Assembly (NCBI GenBank): GCA_023412175.1
Contig: JAEYOB010000163.1
Location: 1-6,227, forward strand
DNA length: 6,227 bases
Direction of reading: 5' to 3'
Source: Pseudomonadota bacterium
GTDB lineage: Bacteria; Pseudomonadota; Alphaproteobacteria; Azospirillales; Azospirillaceae
In this document: piece after piece, positions 1 through 6,227 of the stretch
Layout: each line of letters begins with the position of its first letter
Numbering within the stretch: the first letter of the stretch is position 1
The notes under the pieces: model-generated
Told to the model about the DNA's origin: nothing
Seen by the model: the letters and a program-made list of their open reading frames with translations, nothing else
Database searches by the model: none
Translations under genes and position numbers: made by a program

Positions 1-1011
1 CTCGACTACACGTCGCCCTCCCGCCCGCTGGAGTACCGGCCGCTCGAAACGGCCGCGCGCCCGTGGCGGCTGTGCGCGCTGTATCCGCATCTGAAGGACT
101 CGTACTGGCTCAGCGTGAACGCGGGCATGGTCGAGCAGGCGCGCCGGCTCGGCGTCGCGTTGACGGTGAAGGAGGCCGGCGGCTACGGCCATGTCGAACG
201 GCAGCGCGAGCAGCTCGAGGAGTGCGCCGACGGACGGGCCGATGCGATCATCCTGGGCTCGGTCAGCGCCGACGTGCAGACGCCGGCCGTCGTCGAGATC
301 GGAAGCCGCATGCCGGTCCTGGCGACCGTGAACCAGATGCGCCCCGAGGGTATCGCCGCCATGGCGGGCGTGGACTGGTACCGCATGGGATACCTGACCG
401 GCCGCTTCCTCGCCGAGCGCCACCCGAAGGGCTCGCGGACGGTGCGCGCGGCCCTGTTCCCGGGACCAAAGGGCGACGGCGGCACGGACAGCAAAGGCCG
501 GGGTTTCGCGGATGCGCTCGGCGATGCGGCGGTGGAGATCGCGGCCGTGCGCTATGGTGACACCGGTAAGCTGGTGCAGCTGTCACTGATCGAGGAGGTC
601 CTGGAGATGGATCCCGCGCTCGATTACATCATCGGCGCCGGCGTCGCCGCCGAAGCGGCGATGGGGGCGCTGCGGGCCCGCGGTCTCCAGGAACGCATCC
701 ACGTCGTGGCCGACTACTTCACGCACGGCGTCTATCGGGGCATCAAGCGTGGGCGCATCCTCGCCGCACCGACCGATCAGCCGCTCCTGCAGGGGCGGAT
801 CTCCGTCGATCAGGCGGCGCAGGTGCTGGAGGGGCGCTCCGTTCCCAGGCATGTCGGGCCGAACGTGATCCTGGTCACCCGCGACAACATCGACGCCATC
901 GGCCTCGGCGACTCCTTGTCGCCGGCCGACTTCAAGCCGACCTTCGGCGTGCCGGCTGCCGATCACACCGGCACCGCGAACGGCTCGGCCGACGGCCGTG
1001 AACCGCACTGA
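1..1011 (+). CDS. torT: TMAO-binding periplasmic sensor protein TorT (5' end outside window)
   Basis: This is a periplasmic binding protein of the TorT family, which binds trimethylamine N-oxide and activates the sensor kinase TorS. The frame is open from base 1 to the TGA at 1009-1011, giving 336 visible residues. The family is about 340 residues long, so the missing part is probably the signal peptide and a few mature residues. TorT hallmarks are visible: LCALYPHLKDSYWLSVN near residues 24-40, KEAGGYGH near 55-62, AGVDWYRMGY near 123-132, YFTHGVYRGIKRGRI near 239-253, APTDQPLLQGR after that, and SLSPADFKPTFG near the C terminus. Aromatic residues at Y35/W36, W126 and Y245 sit in the segments that, from memory of the Vibrio TorT structure, line the TMAO pocket. 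torR follows after 23 bases on the same strand, and torS converges from the right, which supports the assignment strongly. The alternative, a generic sugar-binding protein of the same fold, is unlikely given these motifs. Confidence 0.93.
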   Translation, partial: LDYTSPSRPLEYRPLETAARPWRLCALYPHLKDSYWLSVNAGMVEQARRLGVALTVKEAGGYGHVERQREQLEECADGRADAIILGSVSADVQTPAVVEIGSRMPVLATVNQMRPEGIAAMAGVDWYRMGYLTGRFLAERHPKGSRTVRAALFPGPKGDGGTDSKGRGFADALGDAAVEIAAVRYGDTGKLVQLSLIEEVLEMDPALDYIIGAGVAAEAAMGALRARGLQERIHVVADYFTHGVYRGIKRGRILAAPTDQPLLQGRISVDQAAQVLEGRSVPRHVGPNVILVTRDNIDAIGLGDSLSPADFKPTFGVPAADHTGTANGSADGREPH

Positions 1012-1018
1012 CGATTTC

Positions 1019-1024
1019 GAGGGG
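1019..1024 (+). promoter_or_regulatory. Ribosome binding site of torR
   Basis: A purine-rich GAGGGG lies 10 bases before the ATG at 1035. It supports that start and lies in the short torT-torR gap. No promoter-like element is evident in these 23 bases, so torR is most likely translated from a torT-torR transcript. Confidence 0.6.
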
Positions 1025-1034
1025 TGTTGCCGAC

Positions 1035-1760
1035 ATGAAGCCACCGGGTCATCCCGTCCGCCTGCTGGTCGTCGAGGACGAAGCCGTTTCACGGGAGAAG
1101 CTGGCCGGCTATCTGGCGGCCGAAGGGTTCGACGTGCTGGCAGCGGAGGACGGCAGCGCCATGCGCAAGCTGATGCGCGACTACGCCGTCGATCTGGTCC
1201 TTCTCGACATCAATCTGCCGGGGGAGAGCGGGTTGACGCTGGCGCGCGAACTGCGCGCCAAGTCGGACATCGGCATCATTCTGGTGACCGGGCGCGCCGA
1301 CGAGGTCGACCGCATCGTCGGCCTGGAGATCGGCGCCGACGACTACGTCACGAAGCCTTATAACATGCGCGAGTTGCTGGTGCGGGTGCGCAACCTCCTG
1401 CGCCGGACCGCGGGCGTGGCGCGCCCCACGGCGGATGCCTCGGTGTTCCGCTTCGAGGGGTGGAGCTTCGCCCCGGAACGGCGACGGCTTGAAGCCCCCA
1501 GCGGCGAACTGGTCAAGCTGACGCGCGCCGAGTACGAGCTACTGTCGGCGCTGGTCAGCCGGCCGGGGGTGGTGCTCAGCCGCGACCACCTGATGGACCA
1601 GATCAACCACCGGATCTGGGCGCCCAACGACCGGTCGATCGACGTCCTCGTCGGACGGTTGCGGCGCAAGCTCGAACCCGATCCACGCAACCCGACCATC
1701 ATCGTGACCGCTCACGGCGAGGGCTACGTCTTTACGGCCGAGGTCAAGGCGGGCAGTTGA
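1035..1760 (+). CDS. torR: Response regulator TorR, OmpR/PhoB family
   Basis: This is a cytoplasmic DNA-binding response regulator, the output of the TorT/TorS relay. In enterobacteria TorR activates the torCAD TMAO reductase operon. It has 241 residues, normal for the OmpR family. The receiver domain spans about residues 8-123, with the acidic cluster E14-D15, phospho-acceptor D58 in LLDINLPGESG, T85 in LVTGR, Y104 and K107 in ADDYVTKP. The segments DLVLLDINLP, GIILVTGR and DRIVGLEIGADDYVTKP closely resemble E. coli TorR. The C-terminal winged helix spans about residues 138-236, with KLTRAEYELLSAL, the RSIDVLVGRLRRKLEPD recognition-helix region and HGEGYVF in the wing. The ATG is chosen because a GAGGGG site precedes it and the receiver domain begins a few residues later. 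It is very probably co-transcribed with torT. The name rests on sequence plus neighbours; target genes cannot be seen here. Confidence 0.94.
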   Translation: MKPPGHPVRLLVVEDEAVSREKLAGYLAAEGFDVLAAEDGSAMRKLMRDYAVDLVLLDINLPGESGLTLARELRAKSDIGIILVTGRADEVDRIVGLEIGADDYVTKPYNMRELLVRVRNLLRRTAGVARPTADASVFRFEGWSFAPERRRLEAPSGELVKLTRAEYELLSALVSRPGVVLSRDHLMDQINHRIWAPNDRSIDVLVGRLRRKLEPDPRNPTIIVTAHGEGYVFTAEVKAGS

Positions 1761-1766
1761 CCCGCC
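1748..1766. terminator. Possible bidirectional hairpin between convergent torR and torS
   Basis: GGCGGG (1748-1753) and CCCGCC (1761-1766) form a perfect six-pair GC stem around a 7-base loop that contains most of the torR stop region. It lies at the meeting point of torR and torS, where a shared terminator would be expected. There is no clear T-run on either side, so it does not meet the standard intrinsic-terminator pattern. A chance stem is possible in DNA this GC-rich. Confidence 0.3.
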
Positions 1767-1784
1767 GGTGCCTTGTCCCCCGCA

Positions 1785-4742
1785 TCACGCGCGATCCGCG
1801 CCGCTTTCCCATGGCCGGCGCTCGCCGTCGAGCAGCGCCCGTCCCGCATCGAGCGCCGTGCGGACGTCGGCAAGGTCGCTCTCGGACAGCGGCGTGCCGG
1901 ACCGGCACAGGGTCTCGATGCGGCGGGCCTGGGCGCTGGCCGCCATCAGGCCGACCTGCGCGCAGGCACTCTTGAGGGCGTGTGCCGCGTCCCCCACCGC
2001 CGGCCAATCGCCGGCCAGGGCGGCGCGCTCCAGCCGGGTCGTCAGCCGATCGCTCTCCCGCGCGAAGACCGCCAGCAAGGACCGCACCTTCTCCTCGCCC
2101 AGCCGCGCGCGGTCGATGGCGAGGACCTGGGCATCGAACGCGGGCGGGTTGGCGGCGAAGGCCGCGTCGGACAGGCGGAACGCCTTGTGGCCGGCGAGCA
2201 CCGCGCGCATCGCCGAGAGCAGCTGGACGGGTTCCACCGGCTTGCCGACCAATCCGTCCATGCCGGACTCGGCGTAGCGGCCGACGTCGCGTTCGATGAC
2301 GTGCGCCGTCAGGGCGATGATCGGCAGCCGCGCAACGCCGGGGTCCGGGTGGGCGCGGATCGCGCGGGTGGCCGCGAAGCCGTCCATAACCGGCATGCTG
2401 ATGTCCATCAGCACGAGGCCGGGAAGGCTCCGCTCGACCGCCGCCAACGCGTCCCGACCATTCGCGGCTTCGACGACGGTGTGTCCCATGCGTTCCAGGA
2501 TGGTGCGGACCACCAGGCGATTGACCTCGGTGTCCTCGACGAGAAGCACCGTGATGGGGGGCAGCGGCGCGCCCGCCCGGTCCATCATCTCCGGCGCGAG
2601 CGGCTCGCGCCCGGCCGGCAGCGGCAGGGAAAAGTGGAACGTGCTGCCGCGCCCCGGCGCGCTGTCGGCGCCGATCGTTCCGTCCATCCCATGGACGAGG
2701 CGTTCGCAAATGGCCAGTCCGAGCCCCGTTCCACCGTAACGGCGCGAAATGGAGTTCTCAGCTTGCGTGAAGGCGTCGAACAGGCCCGGGAGCTTGTCTT
2801 CGGCGATGCCGATGCCGCTGTCGGCGACCTCGAAGCGGAGCGTCCAGAGCGCCTCGCCAGCTTTCCCCCGGGAGGGTCCCTCGCCGTCGACGGAGACGTA
2901 GATCTCGCCTTCCTCCGTGAACTTGATGGCGTTGCCGATGAGATTGGCCAGGATCTGCTGAAGCCGTCCAGGGTCGCCGCGGTACCATGGCGGCAGGTCC
3001 GGGTCGATCTCGAAGCCCAGCAACAGGCCCTTGGCCTCCGCCTCCGGGGAAAACAGGTCCCTCAGCCGCTCGATCAGCGCTTCGAGGGAGAAGTCGACGG
3101 ATTCGAACTCGAGCCGTCCGGCCTCGATCTTCGAGTAGTCCAGCACGTCGTTGAGGATGCGCAGGAGCACCTGGCCTGACTCGACGATGGTGTCGAGATA
3201 CCGGCGCTGTTCGGCGGTCAGTTCGGTGCCCCGCAGCAGGGTTGCGATGCCAAGGACACCGTTCATCGGTGTGCGGATCTCGTGGCTCATGGTGGCGAGG
3301 AACACGGACTTGGCGCGGTCGGCCGCCTCCGCTTCCTCACGGGCGATGGCGTGCCGTTCCGCTTCGTCCGCGAGACGCGCGTTGGCGTCCCGGAGCATCG
3401 CCGTCCGCTCCGAGACGAGGTGCTCCAGGTCGGTCTGGTAATGGCGGAGTTCCTCGTTGACCAGAACCTGCTGGATTTCCAACTGGCGACGGCTGATGGC
3501 AGTCTGCCGGAACACCTCCAGCGACCGCGCCATGCTGGCCAGCTCGTCGGTGCCGCGAATGTCGATCGCGGGGGCGAGATCGCCCGCGGCAAGGCGATCC
3601 ATCGTCCGGTGCAGCCCGGTCATCCGCCGCAGCAGGTTGCCCTGCACGTAGAAGACGACGATGGCGATGGAGACGAGCAGGGACACGAGCGCCAGGACGA
3701 GCAGAGTTGCGCGGGCGCCGGACATCGTTCTCGCCATGCTTCCGCTGGCCGAGGCGATGAGCGTGTTCGAGTGGGCGCTCACCCGCCCGACCAGATCCGA
3801 AAGGGCCGCCGCATCGATGCGGCTGTCCGACGCCAAGCGCTCCCCGTCCGCCGCAAGCGCAAGGATCTCGAGACGCTGGCTGAAGATATCGCCAGCCGTG
3901 CCGTCGTCGGCGTGGGGGCGCAGCACCTCCAGATGAGACGCCGCCGCGGCCCGCCGCTCGGGATCATCTGCGAAGCGCAGGCGGCGTTCGATGATCGTCC
4001 ACGATCGCCGATACGCGCCCCTTAGGTCTTCGATCTCCTGTCGGTCGGTGAGGCGCGCCAGGCGTCCGACCTGCTGGCCGAGAATGCTGCTGAGCAGGCG
4101 CAGTTCCGTCATGCGCTGCAGCTGGTCCAGGTGCTCCTCAACCAGCTGGTCGAGCACGTCCATCGCCTGGGCGGACCGCTCCGGCCGCTCGACCAGACGG
4201 TAGAGCTGGGCGATGGCGGCGATGGTGCGGGTGTCGGCGTTCTCCACCAGTGTGCGTGACAGGTCGACGATCTGGTCGGTGGCTTTCAGCACTTGGGCGG
4301 TAGCGTCGGTGAACCGCTGTGCGAGGTCGAGTCGCGTCAGCAGCAGGTCCTTTTGCCGTTCGACCTTGGACGACAACCGGTCGACGATTGCCCGCAGCTC
4401 GGCCGTCGTTGCCGGGGCGGCCCCCTGCATTTGCAAATCGCCCACGAGAGCCGTCAGAGTCTGGCTTCCCGTGCTCAGCAGCTGGGATCGTTCCTCAACC
4501 TCCTGCGCGTTGGTCGCGCGTTCCAGGAAGATGAGATCGGAAGCGACTTGCGCGCTGACCTCCGACACCTGATGGGCCGTTGCCATCGCGGGCATGGCCC
4601 TGCGGATCATCAGGGTTTGAGCATCCTCCACCGCGCCGAATCCCAACCATGCGGTCGAGGCGGCAATGAACGCCAACGCCGCCACCGATCCGAAGGCGAG
4701 CAGCAGTCGTCCGCGAATTCCCCTGCCATGCAGCCAGATCAT
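1785..4742 (-). CDS. torS: Tripartite hybrid sensor histidine kinase TorS
   Basis: This is an inner-membrane kinase that reads TMAO through TorT and phosphorylates TorR by a four-step His-Asp-His-Asp relay. It has 985 residues (E. coli TorS is about 914). A transmembrane helix at about 12-34 is followed by a helical periplasmic sensor domain at about 35-345, a second helix at about 346-366, a HAMP region at about 367-420 and a predicted coiled coil at about 415-475. The kinase has its H-box at 486-494 ([10 protein letters not shown]487), N-box at 600-609 ([10 protein letters not shown]), G1 at 641-646 (DSGIGI) and G2 at 670-676 (GGTGLGL). A receiver domain follows at about 730-850 with acidic E736-D737, D780 (LVLMDISMP) and K834. 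A C-terminal HPt domain has H921 in [12 protein letters not shown]. All catalytic residues are intact. The ATG at 4742 is preferred over the upstream in-frame codon at 4937 because it has a GGGAG site 6 bases before it and puts the first membrane helix at the N terminus. The gene converges on torR with a 24-base gap. Confidence 0.95.
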   Translation of the reverse strand: MIWLHGRGIRGRLLLAFGSVAALAFIAASTAWLGFGAVEDAQTLMIRRAMPAMATAHQVSEVSAQVASDLIFLERATNAQEVEERSQLLSTGSQTLTALVGDLQMQGAAPATTAELRAIVDRLSSKVERQKDLLLTRLDLAQRFTDATAQVLKATDQIVDLSRTLVENADTRTIAAIAQLYRLVERPERSAQAMDVLDQLVEEHLDQLQRMTELRLLSSILGQQVGRLARLTDRQEIEDLRGAYRRSWTIIERRLRFADDPERRAAAASHLEVLRPHADDGTAGDIFSQRLEILALAADGERLASDSRIDAAALSDLVGRVSAHSNTLIASASGSMARTMSGARATLLVLALVSLLVSIAIVVFYVQGNLLRRMTGLHRTMDRLAAGDLAPAIDIRGTDELASMARSLEVFRQTAISRRQLEIQQVLVNEELRHYQTDLEHLVSERTAMLRDANARLADEAERHAIAREEAEAADRAKSVFLATMSHEIRTPMNGVLGIATLLRGTELTAEQRRYLDTIVESGQVLLRILNDVLDYSKIEAGRLEFESVDFSLEALIERLRDLFSPEAEAKGLLLGFEIDPDLPPWYRGDPGRLQQILANLIGNAIKFTEEGEIYVSVDGEGPSRGKAGEALWTLRFEVADSGIGIAEDKLPGLFDAFTQAENSISRRYGGTGLGLAICERLVHGMDGTIGADSAPGRGSTFHFSLPLPAGREPLAPEMMDRAGAPLPPITVLLVEDTEVNRLVVRTILERMGHTVVEAANGRDALAAVERSLPGLVLMDISMPVMDGFAATRAIRAHPDPGVARLPIIALTAHVIERDVGRYAESGMDGLVGKPVEPVQLLSAMRAVLAGHKAFRLSDAAFAANPPAFDAQVLAIDRARLGEEKVRSLLAVFARESDRLTTRLERAALAGDWPAVGDAAHALKSACAQVGLMAASAQARRIETLCRSGTPLSESDLADVRTALDAGRALLDGERRPWESGADRA

Positions 4743-4748
4743 GCTGCG

Positions 4749-4753
4749 CTCCC
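4749..4753 (-). promoter_or_regulatory. Ribosome binding site of torS
   Basis: On the minus strand GGGAG lies 6 bases before the ATG at 4742-4740. It decides the start, because the longer in-frame reading from 4937 would add 65 residues that do not resemble a TorS N terminus and would bury the first membrane helix. Confidence 0.6.
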
Positions 4754-4835
4754 GCCTATCCTGGGGGTGGCGTGCGATCCACCGATGTCTTGCCGCCGCG
4801 GCGAGTGATCCTCCAAGACGGCTAGGCACCCACGG

Positions 4836-4864
4836 TTTATGGCCATTGTTTTCGCGCTTGGCAA
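4836..4864 (-). promoter_or_regulatory. Candidate sigma-70-type promoter for torS
   Basis: On the minus strand TTGCCA (4864-4859, five of six matches to TTGACA) and CATAAA (4841-4836, four of six matches to TATAAT) are separated by exactly 17 bases. They lie in the only AT-richer patch of the upstream region. Transcription would start near 4829, leaving a leader of about 87 bases before the torS ATG. This is a consensus match only; promoters in GC-rich alphaproteobacteria are often more divergent than this. Confidence 0.33.
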
Positions 4865-5134
4865 ACGGTGCGGAGGGCGCGAACCACCCCTGGCCGCTGA
4901 AGAAGCGGCGCTCTGGTGCGGCGCCCTGATGGTCCAACTCTCTCGGACGCTGAGCCCCGCAGGATCACCATGTCGAGCGTGGAAGCGGCGACCACCTTGT
5001 TCGGACGCAGGTTCTCGTGTTCAAGCCGCCCGTTCGGGTTGAGCGGCGCCAACTCGCGCGCACCACCTCGTCCTCCTGATCGCTCCACCCTTGAGAAAAG
5101 TCCGGAGCCCAGCCAGGAGGGCAGGTCGGCTGCA

Positions 5135-5473
5135 TCAACCGGTCTTGGGGCGCTCCCCATGAAGGATGTCCTCAACCCAGGTCAGCGCCTTCACGGCCGT
5201 GGGCAAGCCGGTCGTCGGGATGGCCAGGAGGACGACGTGGAGCAACTCCTCGGGCGTAATTCCCTCCTCGCAGGCGCGACGTGCGTGGGAATGGACAGCT
5301 CCTTCCGAAGCGACGCCTATGGAGAGTGCCAGCTTGACCAAACGCCGAGTGCGCTCGTCCAGCGGTCCGGCTTCGGCGCAAGCTTCACCCAGTTTGGCGT
5401 AGGCGTTCCAGACTTCGGGGAACGTGCGCGCGAGATGCCCGGCACCCGACGGAAGCTCCTTCCATTGCTCCAT
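5135..5473 (-). CDS. Carboxymuconolactone decarboxylase (CMD)-family protein
   Basis: This is a small, probably cytoplasmic, all-helical protein of 112 residues, a usual length for single-domain members of the CMD/AhpD superfamily. The first half contains LARTFPEVWNAYAKLGEA (about 14-31) and GPLDERTRRLVKLALSIGVASEGAVHSHARRA (36-67), followed by EEGITPEELLHVVLLAIPTTGLPTAV (69-94) and the ending ALTWVEDIL. H63 aligns with the conserved histidine of the family. The two cysteines of the AhpD-type CxxC motif are replaced: the aligned positions are S56 and A59. A thiol peroxidase-linked role like AhpD is therefore doubtful, and the true reaction is unknown. The ATG at 5473 is chosen because a very strong GGAGGTGG site directly precedes it and the family match begins there. 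An in-frame extension to 5623 would run back into the end of the neighbouring insertion sequence. torS lies about 390 bases downstream on the same strand, and no functional link is evident. Confidence 0.87.
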   Translation of the reverse strand: MEQWKELPSGAGHLARTFPEVWNAYAKLGEACAEAGPLDERTRRLVKLALSIGVASEGAVHSHARRACEEGITPEELLHVVLLAIPTTGLPTAVKALTWVEDILHGERPKTG

Positions 5474-5475
5474 AA

Positions 5476-5483
5476 CCACCTCC
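5476..5483 (-). promoter_or_regulatory. Strong ribosome binding site of the CMD-family gene
   Basis: GGAGGTGG on the minus strand puts its GGAGG core 5 bases before the ATG at 5473-5471, a near-perfect Shine-Dalgarno arrangement. It fixes the start of the 112-residue protein and argues against the longer reading frame that begins at 5623. Confidence 0.75.
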
Positions 5484-5550
5484 AAGATTCGGTCTGGTCT
5501 GTCCAACAGATCTTGAATGGATCGGTTCTGAACCGCGCCGGGTTTCCCGG
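5483..5550 (-). repeat. Cluster of three short inverted repeats between transposase end and CMD gene
   Basis: Read on the minus strand, three stems follow each other. CCGGG/CCCGG with an AAA loop spans 5550-5538. CGGTTC/GAACCG around one base spans 5535-5523. CAAGAT/ATCTTG with a 21-base loop spans 5515-5483, and its last base touches the ribosome binding site of the CMD gene. The first two are perfect and only 2 bases apart. No T-run follows the GC-rich stem, so it is not a typical terminator. The cluster could belong to the insertion-sequence end, be a leader structure of the CMD gene, or be chance. Confidence 0.4.
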
Positions 5551-5582
5551 AGGCCCTGTTTCTTGAGCGACTGTGTTGTCGG

Positions 5583-6227
<645 letters not shown>

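Larger units (their letters stand above)
4743..5134. other. Intergenic region upstream of torS, no supported gene
   Basis: These 392 bases separate torS from the CMD-family gene, both on the minus strand. Several frames are open here, including a 112-codon minus-strand one (5175-4837) and a long plus-strand one (from 4916). Neither gives a recognisable protein, both overlap neighbours, and the translations are rich in Arg, Pro, Gly and Ser, as expected of non-coding GC-rich DNA. The part nearest torS (about 4830-4865) is visibly richer in A and T, which fits a promoter region. I see no recognisable TorR-box repeat, tRNA or long direct repeat. Confidence 0.5.

Noticed and set aside
1744..2709. 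Minus-strand 321-codon frame inside torS
   Set aside because: It is an out-of-frame shadow of torS, rich in Arg, Gly, Pro and Ala, with no motif. The torS frame holds all conserved residues.
1773..3179. Long plus-strand open frame of 468 codons antisense to torS
   Set aside because: It is entirely antisense to the conserved torS kinase and receiver domains. The translation has no recognisable domain, and long antisense frames are expected in GC-rich coding DNA.
4743..4937. N-terminal extension of torS to an upstream in-frame start
   Set aside because: The 65 extra residues do not resemble TorS and would place the first membrane helix about 75 residues in. The ATG at 4742 has a good ribosome binding site, and the extension would overlap the candidate promoter.
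4965..5066. Small minus-strand 33-residue frame with an AGGAGG just upstream of a GTG start
   Set aside because: The ribosome binding site looks good, but the peptide is an Arg/Thr/Trp-rich sequence with no known relative. Purine-rich hexamers are common here, so it cannot be supported as a gene.
4916..5566. Plus-strand 216-codon frame covering the intergenic region and the CMD gene
   Set aside because: Much of it is antisense to the well-supported CMD-family gene, the translation has no recognisable family, and no ribosome binding site stands out.

Overview
The window is GC-rich (roughly two-thirds G+C by eye), with strong G/C preference at third codon positions. Together with the protein sequences this suggests an alphaproteobacterium, probably a Rhodospirillales member of the Azospirillum/Skermanella kind. 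That placement is inference from composition and general resemblance, not from a marker gene.

Positions 1-1760 (+ strand) hold a torT-torR operon. A periplasmic TMAO-sensing protein TorT is cut by the left edge, and a complete OmpR-family response regulator TorR follows 23 bases later. Positions 1785-4742 (- strand) hold torS, a complete tripartite hybrid histidine kinase that converges on torR with only 24 bases between the stop codons. TorT, TorS and TorR together form the trimethylamine N-oxide (TMAO) sensing relay. TorT binds TMAO in the periplasm and engages the TorS sensor domain. TorS then passes phosphate His-Asp-His through its own domains (H487, D780, H921) to Asp58 of TorR. The expected target, a torCAD-type TMAO reductase operon, is not in this window.

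Positions 4743-5134 carry no gene I can support. The stretch includes the torS leader, a fair candidate sigma-70-type promoter and an AT-richer patch. Positions 5135-5473 (- strand) encode a small carboxymuconolactone decarboxylase (CMD)-family protein with a very strong Shine-Dalgarno sequence; it lacks the CxxC redox pair of AhpD-type members.

From 5583 to the right edge (- strand) lies the 3' part of an IS110/IS1111-family transposase. It is interrupted by an in-frame TGA at 5724-5726. Conserved transposase C-terminal sequence continues in the same frame for 46 codons after that stop, so the copy looks like a nonsense-mutated pseudogene. Between its end and the CMD gene are three successive inverted repeats that could belong to the insertion-sequence end or to the CMD leader.

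Overall this is a recognisable TMAO-sensing locus next to a decaying insertion sequence. I did not find strong evidence of an undescribed system. The best second looks are the broken transposase with its structured downstream end, the untypical CMD protein, and the convergent torTR/torS layout.
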